Assembly (NCBI GenBank): GCA_963930655.1
Contig: OZ005602.1
Span: 26,487,840-26,551,839, forward strand
Source of the DNA: Myrica gale
Lineage: Eukaryota; Streptophyta; Magnoliopsida; Fagales; Myricaceae
Length of the DNA stretch: 64,000 nt
Reading direction: 5' to 3'
In this document: piece after piece, positions 22,590-35,591 of the stretch
How positions within the stretch are numbered: the stretch's first letter is position 1
How the letters are laid out: every line of letters starts with the position of its first letter
Translations under genes and position numbers: made by a program
Notes under the pieces: model-generated
What the model saw: only the letters and a program-made list of their open reading frames with translations
Databases searched by the model: none
Told to the model about the DNA's origin: nothing

Positions 22590-25094
22590 GCCAAACTGGT
22601 ACACTTGTCATTGGAATCCATGAATCCACCTGGATGAAACTACTTGCCGCAAAAGGACTAGCTTCCTGGGGACTCCTTAGCACATGAAAACCGGGCCACT
22701 TTACCCTTCTTTCAGTAGAGGCACCAATTCCTGTGTTCATATACTCCCGTATAAAAGAGTAGAAAGTGCAAAGTTCCCTTTCCATTCTTTCCATCCCTTT
22801 GGATCAATTAGGCCATCTAGGTCCATCTTCATACACACAGTCCTAGAATATTTCTTCCATGGTCGACCCAAGTAAGTTATGAATGAGTTTTTGTCTGCAT
22901 TGAACTCGGGAGCTCGCCTAACTCGTGAACCTTGAATTGAGATCCCTGTATTTTCATTTGGATCGTCTCTGGCTTGTGCTGTTATTATGTTGGCTTGGTG
23001 GTCCATTGGCCTCCTCAGTCCTCACAAAGATGTCACAGTTTTGGAACACCAAAGGGGCATCGCCGAGTATGAAAGCGAAATCCATCGTGCCATATACATG
23101 ACAATCACGATAGAATTCATGCCTTAAGGAGTGAACGAAGAGTGTGTCTTGGTAACCCCTGAAGCTGCATCGATAGAACACAGCGCGGTCCGAGCTCACC
23201 CTCAGTGCCACTACCTGGTGCTTACGAGGTCCGGTTGTGTTCTCAAATGTGATATCCCTCACCTAGAAACCATCCCCTGATACACCTGCTCAATGCAAAC
23301 ATCGTTTGGGGAGACGAAATTTAGGCTTATATTTGAAGAAAAGAATTATTAGAAATCAACCAAGTTACCTACTGCTTGCTAATTGGTAGTTGTAATGTTC
23401 GTTCTTACCGAATGTAGCTGAGTTGAAAGTGGAAGCGCCATCTGGGACATTTCGATTTCCAGTGACAATTGTTTTGTCCATGCCATCACCTACCAGCATT
23501 ACATTCTTCATGTTCCTTCCAATTTCTACTTTTTCACTGTTAACCCCTGATTTCACATAGATTACTATTCTTTCGGATTGCCGGTGACTGGTTCTAGAAA
23601 GCGCAGCAACTGCATCATTGATCTTCCTGTGAGTGCCAAACCTATCCAATTTGCCACTGTGAAGTTGGCCTTGGATGTTTTCGGATTCCATGATGTTAAA
23701 ATGCCACAATTTTGGAAGGATTTTTGGCGTCCTGGTTTTCCTAGACACACCACCAGTGAATAAGTTCAGACTTTTAAGAATAGACCTCAAGTAGTATCAT
23801 TCGATGACAACTGCAGAACAAACAATAAGATTCAGAGTCTTGTCGAAGGAACCCATAACCAAATCCAACAGTTCGAAGCATCTCCAACTTGTTAAAAGTA
23901 CTGGAAATATTCCCACAAACAAAAGATTCTTATAGAAAGATCAGGTTTAGAGAAAAGAAAACCTGCTCCCCATAGCAGTGTAGAATCTCGTACGCATATC
24001 GGGTCGCAACTTAAGTAGACTGGAACTCTACAACCCAAGAGTCAAGTTATTTTGGATCACCCCAACCTGATGTTCAATTGGAGGTGTCCGATCTTGCCGG
24101 AGCCATTGATCGGATTTTCGACATTTTGGGTTTAATGCGGATAGATGTAATGCACAAGTCATGAAACCTGAATTGAGCTAGAAGGCTTTACCTCAGGGCG
24201 TCTAATTGGGTAAGTCTGAGGCTAGAGATCTTGATTCGTATATGTTTTATTTGGCTAACAAAGCAATAAGCTGATAAACAGAAAGAATAAGACCAGAAAC
24301 AATTATACTGAAAATATGGCCTTTTATTTCGGCCCGTTATATAGCAGCGGTCTCTGGTAGCTACATTTGGGGGGTTTTCCGGTGAATTGAGATAGAGTCA
24401 CTGTTGAAAGTGATGTAGTCCCACATTACTTAGCAATATGGGGTGTGTGAGTTTTTAGGCTTATATATAGAAGCCCCTTGTAATGTTTTAAATTATAAGT
24501 GAGTTAACACAATTAATCCAATTGGGTGTTCCCCTAATGAATGTCTCACTTATCAAAGTATAAAATTTTTTATTTCTAACAGTCACCAGTGAAGCGATTT
24601 TATATGAACTTCCTAGAAGAACATTTACATATACGTCCGAAAGTGAAGTGACCACTTACCACTTCTCTTAGTTACACCCTTCCCATATAAAGCAAGGGCT
24701 TCACTAATTAAGTTTTGTCGTCAAGTTTTTTGCCACTACATGAGCCTCAACAAAACCCTTCTCACCCAACCCATCCAACAAATTCCTATGGTTCGCCAGA
24801 ACACCACTTAGCCAAGTGAGTGCATCATCCCGTGTATAACTCTCATTGGAGAGCAAGCGAGCAAGCCGATACTTGCTCTTGCATGTCATAGAGCTTAACA
24901 CAGTCACCAAGAGACGCATGGACCTTCCAATCGTGGTTTGAACCATGCAGTATCAGAGAGGCCTGGACCCAATTCCTAGCTTGCAGAACCTGGGTTTGAG
25001 CACTTTGTACCACTGCCTCCAGTTCTTGGAGGCAAGAGATCAAGGTGGTAGCCGTGGCGAGGAGGAGAAGAAAGGTTGCGGCACAAGTGGACAT
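22590..25094 (-). pseudogene. Decayed pectinesterase/pectinesterase inhibitor
   Basis: The PMEI-type prodomain is present but frameshifted: VVQSAQTQVLQARNWVQASL and ASLGDCVKLYD lie in one frame (25094 to about 24890), and YTRDDALTWLSGVLANHRN and GEKGFVEAHVVAKNLTT in another (about 24890-24704). The catalytic domain follows: KINDAVAALSRTSHRQSERI and NVMLVGDGMDKTIVTGN (23790 to about 23408), then after an intron RDITFENTTGPRKHQVVALR, YQDTLF, FVRTEEANGPP, and in a shifted frame ARDDPNENTGISIQGS and LGRPWKKYSRTV. Lesions include an in-frame TAG (23263-23265, where Ile-Ala is expected after GDGF), a frame change near 23000, another near 22780, and loss of the DFIFG motif (reads DFAFILGDA). A solo LTR sits in its interdomain segment. 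It is a relative, not a copy, of the pectinesterase at 31202. Confidence 0.85.
24402..24581. mobile_element. 180-bp solo LTR with 5-bp target duplication
   Basis: Begins TGTTGAAAGTGATGTAGTCC and ends TTTATTTCTAACA, the TG...CA form of an LTR. It is flanked on both sides by GTCAC (24397-24401 and 24582-24586). Inside is a TATA-like TTATATATAG and a following AAGCCCC/poly(A)-like region, as in plant LTR promoters. No internal retrotransposon sequence remains, so this is a recombined solo LTR. Confidence 0.85.
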
Positions 25095-28000
25095 TGTGGC
25101 AATGAATTAGAGTGATGAAATGCGGTGGCTTCAAGTGCTGGAGGAGTGTTTTTTAGTACGCAAGTGATCATGGAAGCAAACAGATGGACCATGGTAGTAG
25201 CCAAATGTCAGTAAGGGTGACAGACTGTGCGCAGGTGATTAACGTACGTTATGTTGATATACGTGGTCATTGGAGGTCTCATGAAACTACGTTCAATTGG
25301 TGACATGTGCGTAGGAACAGAGAAGGGATATCTACTAAAACTCTACAGAATTAAGTTTCTCAAATATCTCTAATACACCGACGGTGGAACGACAACTGAT
25401 CTAATCAGCAATATATTTAATTAGCTATTTAGTTATTTAAGATAACAAAACAACATGAATAAACAATGCCAATAGTGATCTTTAAAGTGAATGGTTTTGT
25501 TTTCCCCGACACAGAAGGATCGTGGAGATCCCATATGGGTGTTTTGTAAGACCAATAAAATTACTTACAATATTTTGAAAGTTATATTCCCAAGGTCATT
25601 GTCCAATAGCTGCAACAGCCTGTTATATGGGTCCACTTTGGTGGACCTGCCGGATTGAATTTCTCATCGTTACTTCAAAAATAAATATATATGTGGGATT
25701 AATAACATGAAATAGAAATTATTGAATATGATGCAATTTCCAAAGGACGGTTTAACTTTTGAAAATCTTGTGTCATCCAATTTTCTATGTTGAAAGTTTT
25801 GTTTCATGACGACTTTCGGAACGTACTTGACATGTTGCAGTTGAATTAATGAAGATCGACCAGGCCGAATCACTAAGGACCATTAAGGAAGCTGGTCATG
25901 AAACGATCGGAAACGTGGAGGAGGGGAAGTACTTCGAATCTTGAGAGTCAAAAGTCAACAAAATAGGAGTTGGCGATCTACGGCCACCCACGGTTTTGGC
26001 ATGCATAGATGCTATAGTACCGTGCTGAATGGTCCAAAAGAATGGTCCAAAGTCCCAATTAAGCCTTCTCTAATGGAAGTAAAAAAGAAACTAAGGTGGG
26101 GATGATCATAAGAGTGCTAGCTGATGATACGAGGATGACGATCGACGATCGATGCTTATCTGCATGTCTAAAATTATAAAGCTCCATTTCTTTATATGTC
26201 TTTTGGGTCAAAGCTAACCTGCATGCTTTTAATCTTTTGGGTTTGGGTCAAAGGCAGCTCATAAAGGTAGTGTTTGCCGTTTGGATGACTATTGGGGATG
26301 GATAAAAAAAATGTTATTGTTTAGAGCTCTAAGCTGAGGTGCTTAGGGTAAGTCTAATAGGCATTAATTATGACCAAAGCGTGAAGTTATAACTTATAGG
26401 CTGACGTAGTCAAAGCATGCATGAAAAACCTTTTCGAGAGATTAATGTAGTAACATATGGTCAAGGTAATTTTGTTTAGTGGTTGAGTTAGGTAAAAGCA
26501 AGTAGTAATAAAAAACTAAATTACTAGCTAGCTAGATTAGAAAGATCATGATGCGCCACATGATTATTGTAGTTGTAGGCCTAATTTATTGGACTAATTA
26601 GTTTTCTAGAAAAAGTAAAAGAAACAATTCAAACTCTTCAACATGTACATCGAATCAGATGTGATCGAGCAAAAATTCAAATTTGGTGCAATTTGATAAG
26701 GTTTGACAAATGAGTCTTACGTTTAAATTGCATTTAATTACCTTCTAGGTTATTACTAAGATATTCTCATTGTTTCCATAGTCTCAAATGGTACTGAATT
26801 GGATTCCAAAAATTAATACAATTTGTGTAAATTGAACTTCGAATAAAATATAGGTTTAATAACAACTACAATTCTTGTGATATTGACTTTTAACAAATCA
26901 GTCATGACTTAGATATAACTTTGGTATTGGATTTAGTGATGGTATTGAGTTTAGTGAAAAAGTGAGAGAGAGGTAATTTTTTATATTTTTTGTAGTGAAA
27001 AGTTATGATTTGATGAGAGAGAGAGAGATTATATTGTTGTATTTTATTGTGAATTGGTGAAAAATTTTGTAAAATTTTTCATGCAAACAGACTCTTAATC
27101 TAATAGACACGAATAATTGCTGATTACTCATTCCCTTACGTCAAATTGGTCAATGAATCAATTAGATATAAATATATATGAAACTTGAAAAATTATATTC
27201 ATTCACTTGTAATTAAACTTTTTATAATATGACTTGATTATTATATATATACAAAATACACCCAATTGATTTTATAGTTTATATACGCAAATAGAAGTGG
27301 GAAAACAAAATGAGAACAAAATTAAACCAATTAAGGCAAGCCCCAAGTTGGGCCACCTAATTCGCAATACGATAACTACGTATGAGTACTAATAAATAAT
27401 CAGGAAATCTACGTATGAGTAATAAATAGTCAGGTAGACCTGCATTCTTGCTAATTAATGTTAGTTTAGAAATGGTCAAGCGAATAACTAAGAAACATAC
27501 GAAACAGATAACCTTGTTTTAGTATCTGAAGGGGAAATCTCTATATTTAACTCTTTTTTGTTTGGATAGGAATGTAAATAACTGAATTTTCTCGACCATT
27601 ATTATAAGACCATTATTCCGGAGACAATTATTACAAGTTTAAGACAATTATTACAAGTTTATATATCTTGATGATTGTTATTTCAAAGAAATGTTGAGTT
27701 CTGTCCTGAAATTAAAGAACTAACAAAGTTTTAGGTTCTTAATTAATTAAAGCACACGGATTGGAGCAATGATGGAACAAGGATTAAAATTCAAAGGTGA
27801 CAAACTTTAAAGACGAAATGACAAAAAAATTCTTTAGTAATACAAATATTGCAATACATGTACCGTATTATGTACTGCGATTGAGAGGTGACAAACAAAA
27901 GTGAAAACAATCAATCAGTTTGACAATGGTGTTTTAATATTTACAGTGCATATTCTATTTTTAATGAAGAATTTAGAAGCTTCCTGGGACAATTAATGCA

Positions 28001-31000
28001 AATCGTCTTGATAGAGACATGCGATCAGGTCAATTTTGAGCATTTCACACACACACCACACACACGCACACATATGAAAGGCAGTAGTTAAACGAAAGCA
28101 GCATACAAGTCACTGTTAGGGCTGTCCATAATCGGTGGTGGTGGCGGTTATGCCTTCCACCGCCACCGCCACCGCTATAGGCGGTCGTCCAAAAATGGAC
28201 ACCGCTCCCGCCACCGTTAAGGAAATAAACTGCAACCATCGAAGTCAGTTGTATGCAGATTTCTATATCTGATTTCTGAACTCTTCCCTCAAGTCTTTCT
28301 AAGTCAGCCTTACGAGTCTATCCAAGTTTAGAACCATGTCTTCTTACTTGATAGTTCTTGTTACTCAATCTTGTAAGCAAACTGTTTCCGAAGTAAACCA
28401 ATTTTCAAGTATATGATTGTCTATCTCTTTCTCTGCCAACATGCATACCGTCATATTGGATGATTCTAAATTCAGTAATATGCATAACATACATACTGGC
28501 AGATTGGACGATTTTATGTTTCTGAACACATGCATTGCCGCCTCCATGGCCAGCTTAGTCATTATTTTCTGATTTCTCAAGTACACTTATTTTAGACCAT
28601 TTTCAAGTTGATACCAGCAAATATGTACTTTCAATGTCGACATGCTGGTTTAACGAAGCTTGTTCCCTTTACCGAGGGTCTTAAAACTTTTTAAAATATA
28701 TTTGCTGCTCTTCCATTTCTCTGATTTTTATTCTCCATTTCTATGGCTCGACTCCACTATTCTCTCTCTAATCCTCACTTCCGTCCATTTAAAGTAAGCA
28801 CTATGGTAACCCGTATACTCCATTTGATATATATATATATATATATAAGTGATTAAGGTCATGTTGTTGTAATGTGTATCAAGGAAGTGCACAGAAGTTT
28901 TGACTTCAAGCTGAAAAATTTCCAAACTTGAATTTAACTTGAATTTTTGGACATATTGTTCTTGAAGCTAAAATTGAAATTTTTAGGCAAAACTCAAACT
29001 CACGCACAATTTAGCCCACAATTAATATTGATTAATTAACTTTTTCTCGTATAACTTGATTCAACCATGTCTTCTAATCTTGGCTTCCTTACTATAAGTC
29101 TGGGTGTGCCCATAAAGGTATTTAGTAAATTGAAAAAAGTAAGTAAAAACAAGATTGTCAGCCTAATCGTTGATGAATGTCAATTAAAATCTTAATATAT
29201 TATGACATTAATTAGTATCATATTGATATGAATGCAAGATTAGGATTGCTAATTAAAGAATTAACACTTCATTTTGCTTGGAGATCCAATATTAATAGAT
29301 TATATATAAAAGTAAAAGTAGTTTTGTTCCTCATTATTTTCATTTTTTTTCCTGTGTATTTTTTCTACCCACCCACTTGCTTTGTTCCTCATATGGTCTG
29401 GACCTAATGGGTGTCGGACTCAAGCTAACTTATGAAAAAAAAACATAATTTTATTTAGGGCTGAGTAATAGGTGGCGGAGCCCGAGTTCGATACTCCTGC
29501 GTCTGCCACTGGATCAGAGGCCATCTTAGACAAAAAACGAAGAGTATTAGGCAGGAAGAGTACAACTCTATGCTATGTATATCCCCCTATTAAATATACG
29601 TACATACATATATAAAAAGGATTATAATAGCAATAATAATTCATGCACGTCCACTGGTGTACTTTTCGTTTATGAATCTTCAACGCTATGCCTATATGAA
29701 CAGTACTATAATTAACGATCTAGTTGAATATATAAAATCATATATTAAAGAAAGAGTACTTGCCATTTTTCATGGTTATATTATATATATATTAAAGAAA
29801 GACTTGCCATTTTTCATGGGTCATGAAGAGTGAATCACTGGCTTTTTCAGGACAGATTTGCTCGTACATGGTTTCAGAAATTGCAAATGGTCAAAGAGGT
29901 CGTCCTTCTGCAGGCTAGCAGACAAATACCTTTTCCGCTTGCTGCAGGAGGATGTTCTAAGTAAGTTCAAATCGCGTCCAGCTCATACGCAGGACCATAG
30001 TCTCCGTTTGGGCACTAAAATTTTAACACAATAAAAAAGTACAATATAATTTTTCTTCCTATTAAATCACTACTTTTTACTATAAAAAATATAAAAAAAT
30101 ACATCTCTTTTCACTTTTTTATTAACCTTAATATCTAAAATTTTAACAAGCCTAAAATTTTACGTTAGTTGTTTATCACTGTTACACGTACCTTCGTGCA
30201 CAAACTTTTTATCATACATTCAATGTAATGCAAAAAAACTCGATTAATTAGTTGAGGGATGAATTTAATTAAGACCATGCAAAAATTATCTTGATCTATA
30301 TTAATATTGAACGAATAAATATTAATCCTAACAGAGACGTACACAGATCGATAGCTAGAGACCCCGTTGTTTGGTCCATCCAATCAGAGATCTCTGTTAC
30401 TCCACGTAATTGACCAATAAACCACAAAAGCATTTCGCCTGGAAAAAAAGCCCATAGAAGTACTTCGCAACAAAGGCAGATTCTTCCCGTTGCGCATATC
30501 ATTAGCATTTAGCACGCCGCCAAGGTAATTAAGATGCTAATAATTAATTACCCGATTTTCTTATCCACGGGACAGAAGATAGGCGTCGCCGCGTCAATAT
30601 TAACGCGTTTGTTGCTGGCCGCCTGATCCAAACATGTCCGTGTTGTTATTAGGTCAAACTAAAAAAATAGTCAAAATTACTTATATATAAGTAAATTCTC
30701 AATATTCCTTATATTTCAAGCACAAGAAGTCGATCATTTATTCCTTAGCTGTGTAATTTTACCATGTGAAATGTGGGCGCTAATTAGAATATTTTATTTC
30801 GCCAAACAAAATTGGTTCTTCATTTCCTACCGTTTCTCATATGCATGCTTCGTGCATGGTTAAGTCCCAAGATGTGATCAGGGTAGGTGCATCCGAGAGA
30901 AAATTTTGGGATCTGAAATAGTACCCCAAAAGTTTACGTAATGTATAGCTAGACTAATGTAATAATTTATAAGAAGATTAATAATTAGCAGGTCGACATA

Positions 31001-31070
31001 ACTAGCTAGGGACGAATTATATGTTGTGTCCCACCATAGGGCCCCCCTTATCTGACTACGCCCCTTCTTC
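25095..31070. other. ~6 kb AT-rich intergenic region with simple repeats
   Basis: No gene recognised. Contents seen: a hAT-like end TAGGGCTGTCCATAATCGG with GGTGGC/CACCGC repeats at about 28115-28220 (far end missing); (CA)n at about 28046-28070; (TA)n at about 28828-28848; short direct duplications at 27621-27660 (AGACAATTATTACAAGTTTA twice), about 27376-27435 (ACGTATGAGTA), and about 29750-29820 (AAAGAAAG...CTTGCCATTTTTCATGG twice). AT-rich blocks of the form GTTTGGGCACTAAAATTTTA (about 30007-30165) look like MITE remains. Confidence 0.5.
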
Positions 31071-31076
31071 CATCTC

Positions 31077-31084
31077 TATATAAA
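31077..31084 (+). promoter_or_regulatory. TATA box of the pectinesterase gene
   Basis: TATATAAA in the context CATCTCTATATAAACTAG, about 118 bp upstream of the ATG at 31202. This spacing fits a transcription start near 31110 and a leader of about 90 nt. It is the only clear TATA motif in the proximal upstream region. Confidence 0.65.
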
Positions 31085-31201
31085 CTAGCCCTTTGGAGAC
31101 GTGAAAGCCATCCAAGTCCCTAAAGCTCTTCCTCCAAAGTTAAGCAAATCTATTCCCATTATCCTCCAACGCTGCCAATTACAGCCCAACGAAAGGCCAA
31201 C

Positions 31202-34200
31202 ATGGCACTTCAAGCATTGGTGACACTTTTATTTGCGACTCTTTGTCTTTCTCCCACCGTTTTTGGCTACCATTCAGAGGATATCATAAAATGGTGCAGC
31301 CAAACCCCAAACCCTCGGCCATGTGAGTACTTCTTGAGCAACAACCCTACCAACAGCCCCATCAAGCAAAAGTCCGATTTTCTCAAGATTACAAAGCAAC
31401 TTGCCCTAGAACGTGCCACGAAAGCCCAAAGTAATATGTTTTCACTTGGCTCCAAGTGCCGGAATAATCTTGAAAAGGCTGCATGGGAGGATTGCCTCGA
31501 GCTCTATGAGCACACCATCCTCCGGCTCAACAAAACTGTCGACCCTGGCACCAAGTGCACCCAAACTGATTCTCAAACATGGCTCAGCACGGCTCTGACC
31601 AACCTTGAGACGTGCCGAGCCGGGTTTATTGAGCTGGGGGTCTCCGACTATCTCTTGCCCTTGATGTCAAACAATGTTTCTAAGTTAATCAGCAATACGT
31701 TGGCTACTAACAAAATCCCATATTCTGAACCATCTTATAAAGATGGGTTCCCAACTTGGGTCAAAGGCGGGGACCGGAAACTCCTGCAATCTTCTTCGCC
31801 GGCTTCTAAGGCCAATATCGTGGTGGCCCTAGACGGTTCAGGGAATTATAAGACGATAAACGAGGCAATAACTGCAGCATCGAAGCGGTCAGGAAGTGGG
31901 AGGTATGTGATATACGTGAAGCAAGGGACATACAAAGAAAACGTTCAGATAAAGCTGAAGAATATTATGCTGGTCGGAGATGGTATAGGAAAGACCATAA
32001 TCACGGGGAGCAAAAGTGTTGGAGGAGGCTCTACTACCTTCAATTCAGCCACCGTTGGTAAGCAAATTCAATTCATTACTTTTATTACGTTTATAACTTC
32101 TATGATCACGGCCTGGTTTAGCAAACTTAGTTGAAAGCTCTGGTATGATTGAAAATATTTTGGAGTATCTACATATATTCAGGGAAAATAGACGTGGGAC
32201 CTGAAGACGTTCAAGAAAATTAAAGATCAAAGTAATGCAAGAAACCTCTATCCGCATAGGAGAAAAGAGAACGAGAAAAGAGAAACCTCCAACTACGAGT
32301 AGTACTTCTTTTTCCCCCTGTTGCGGGGTGGGGGAGTACTACTACTAAAACCGAAAACTCTTATACTGGGTGCTGCTTTTTCTCTCTGACCTATACACAA
32401 CTCACCGAGTTTTTTAGCGGATAGTTCACAAATTTGGTGACATTAACACGGTGTTTGTTTTCAAAATTTTAGTTAAAATTTTTCTTTTTATCAAACACAT
32501 TTCAAAATTTTACTTTTACTTTTATCACTTATTCATCAATTCCAATACCACATCGTTTTTAACACCAACACAAAATTTTACTAAAATTGTGAAGCCAAAC
32601 GTGCTGCTATTATTAATGAAACAATGAATTTGATAATGGTTGATAACGCATCCTCTATATAATTAAGTTTGGTATAATTGATTAGCTGTATCTAGCTCTA
32701 TATAATTAAGTTTCTTATCATGACTTCAGCTAAATATTTTCGGGTAGACACCTATAGCTATAGTCGCCTTTTTCAAGCTTCTCTTGGGACCGAACCGCAG
32801 TTGTTGATTTCTAACACTCTTCTCAAATTAAGGCCAATTCTAATTAACTCAAAATATCTAGAAAACGTTAGTAGAAGAAGAAACCTCTTGGAGTCAAACT
32901 GGCGACGAGTACTTTATATATATATATATGTTGTGATAATTATCTTAATTGAGTCAAAGACAAGAAACTGGATTCAAACTGGAAAGTCATTAAGTAAGAT
33001 GGACCGGGCATATTGCATTCTTAACCATGCCTAAGGAAAAAGGATCATGACAGAATGTCCTCTTATGAATCGTTTATAGGATTTTCAAAGCGAAAAAGAT
33101 ATTACCATTGACTTCAAAATGGTCGAAAAAGTAGTACTCAATTAAGATTGTTGAGATTTGCATGTCATCTAGAAGTGACAAAGACTAAACGGTTTGAACA
33201 TGTCTGTACCTTACGGGACCAACCTTACTGCATCTACCAGTAGTATTGGATGATCCTTAATTAGTTATTGGTAGCCAATGGACTCTTTTAATTTGTTTGA
33301 AAGACAGGAAAACTCATTGATTATCCACTGGGAAAAGTCTTCCCATGGGATTGGTCCTGTACTTGGAGAAAGCCTCACAGTTTGATTTCTTTGCTTAATG
33401 TTTAATTAGAAGCTGGCCCATAACAGAGATCGCCTGTGAAATTAAATATTAAGATTGTTGCTTATAAAAAAGATTAATAATAGTTGAGGTCCTTTTCTCT
33501 TTGAACTGTTTCGAAGTACAGATGAAAATTTTAATTTTAAGTTTTATAGAATAGTTAAGATCATGTGATTTATTTTCAGTATATGAACTGAAAATTTTGT
33601 TTGGAATTTCGCAGCTGCTGTGGGAGATGGATTCATCGCCCGTGACATCACGTTCCAGAACACCGCTGGAGCTGCAAATCACCAGGCCGTGGCCCTCCGT
33701 TCATGGGTCCGATCTCTCAGTGTTTTACAGGTGCAGCTTTGAAGGGTACCAAGACACACTTTACGTCCATTCCCAAAGGCAATTCTACAGGGAATGTAAC
33801 ATCTATGGCACAGTGGACTTTATCTTTGGCAATGCCGCCGTTGTTTTCCAGAAGTGTCACATTTATGCACGCTACCCTCCTAACAAGACCAACACCGTCA
33901 CTGCACAAGGCAGGACCGACCCAAACCAAAACACTGGAATTTCCATCCACGACTGCACAGTCACGGCTGCTTCTGATCTAAAGTCTTCCCACAGCTCAGT
34001 GAAGACGTATCTAGGAAGGCCATGGAAGGAGTACTCGCGCACGGTGTTCATGAAAACTTACCTCGATAGCTTGATTGACCCTGCTGGATGGATGGAGTGG
34101 AGCGGTAATTTTGCTCTCAAGACATTGTACTATGGGGAGTATGCCAACACAGGGCCTGGCTCGTCGACCGCCAAAAGGGTCACGTGGGCTGGCTACCATG

Positions 34201-34304
34201 TCATTACCAGTGCAACTACAGTTTCCCAATTCACCGTCGCAAACTTCATCGCCGGAAGTTCCTGGTTACCGGCTACAAGCGTTCCTTACACGGCTGGCCT
34301 TTAA
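31202..34304 (+). CDS. Pectinesterase/pectinesterase inhibitor (type I PME) with one frameshift
   Basis: De-esterifies cell-wall homogalacturonan. Exon 1 is 31202-32057 (285 codons plus 1 nt; donor GTAAGC) and exon 2 is 33615-34304 (acceptor TTTCGCAG). Residues 1-23 form a signal peptide. The PMEI prodomain has Cys at about 32, 41, 98 and 139. A basic processing site RKLL lies at residues 192-195. Catalytic-domain motifs: [28 protein letters not shown] and LGRPWK, so all active-site residues are encoded. But the exons sum to 1,546 nt (3 x 515 + 1). An extra base in CGTTCATGGGTCC (about 33700-33706, where CGTTCAGGGTCC would be expected) shifts the frame just after QAVALR and gives TGA at 33740-33742. 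Either a very young pseudogene or a sequence error. Without the extra base the product would be 514 residues, the normal family length. Confidence 0.9.
32058..33614 (+). other. Pectinesterase intron
   Basis: A 1,557-bp intron. It holds an AT-rich MITE-like block at about 32445-32605, starting GTGTTTGTTTTCAAAATTTT and ending AAATTGTGAAGCCAAACGTG, and a (TA)n run near 32917-32930. No coding recognised. Confidence 0.6.
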
Positions 34305-34907
34305 TTTGTTTCCTCAAGCGCATGTGGCCGGCCAGCTGATGCCTTCAATTATATAATTTTTTTTCAATTATTTCCAGTTATATACTCGTAGTAATTAATA
34401 GGGAGGTACTAATTAAAAGTTGTTCCTCCTGGTTAAAAAAGTAATAAGTTGTTGCCAGAGAACGAAAATAAGGCATTTCAAATATTCTTGTATTATTGTG
34501 TAATAGTGCTGCTTCTTTTGTATAAACCTAGCTGTCATTCTTTGTTGGAATTGTAATAAGAATAAATTATTAATGGATAATATTAAATATACCTTTTGCA
34601 ATTGCGTTGTTCTTCAGGATCCAGTAGTAAATATTAATAAATATTTGACTTTCGTGAAACCTATAAATTAAATTAAGCAAATTTCTAACTGATGATCAAG
34701 AGTGAGTTTATCGAAAAATCAAATGGTAATCGGAAAGCAACACTATTAATTGACGTACGTAATCCTCACCCTTGAATTGATCATGACATCTATTAATCTG
34801 TTCAAATCTAGCCGCTGGGTGAATTCTTCGTGCCCATAGTTTAGTTCAGTTCAGTAAGACGTCAACATAATGGGCTTACCGAATATCGTAAACTCGTATT
34901 TTTTTTT

Positions 34908-35582
34908 GGGTAATTGTATATTTTGGTCTATGAGTTTTAGACATTTTTTTTAAATGGTCCCTAAATTTCAAATTTGTTCAAATCAGTCCTTAGGTTATTG
35001 TTGTTTATCGATTTAATCATTCTGTCCAATTTCGTCCCTTACATGTACAGTCAACTAACGGCGGGACACTTCACACCCAATAAGATCCGTCACGTGTATC
35101 AATTTAAAAAAAAAAAACTCAAAAACCTACAACGTTGGCATTATCGTTAAAAAAACACAGGGAGGCCACCATTTCGCTCAAGGGAGCCCAAATCTGGGTT
35201 CCCTGTCGCCGAGGTGGGTGGCTCCCAGCCACCACTTATCAGGGGAGCCGTGGGGGTGGCTTGTGGCGCGCACCATCCCTGCGATGGGGAGCCCAGATTT
35301 GGGCTCTCTAGCGCGAAGGGGTGGCCTCCTCTGTTTTTTTTAACGAAAATGCCAACGTGGACAGGTTTTTGAGATTTTTTTTAAAATTAGTACACTTGGC
35401 TGGATCTTATTGGTTGTGACGTGTCCCGTCGTTAGCTGACTGTGCATGTAAGGGACGAAATTAGACGGAATGATTAAATCGACAAACAACAATAACCTAA
35501 GGACTAATTTGAACAAATTTGAAACTTATTGACCGTTTTGAAAAAAAATCTAAAATTCGGGGACCAAAATGATCATTAACCC
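34908..35582. mobile_element. 675-bp palindromic MULE-type element
   Basis: The left end GGGTAATTGTATATTTTGGTC is mirrored by the right end GACCAAAATGATCATTAACCC. The inverted arms run about 200 bp each (for example GTCCCTTACATGTACAGTCA against TGACTGTGCATGTAAGGGAC). The centre is itself mirrored (GGGAGCCCAAATCTGGG against GAGCCCAGATTTGGGCT). The flanks are nine T (34899-34907) and TCTTTTTTT (35583-35591), consistent with a 9-bp duplication with one mismatch. No coding. A foldback MULE-derived MITE. Confidence 0.75.
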
Positions 35583-35591
35583 TCTTTTTTT

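Noticed and set aside
28110-28225. Complete hAT MITE
   Set aside because: Only one end (TAGGGCTGTCCA) is present; no mirrored end or 8-bp duplication, so it is noted only as a remnant.
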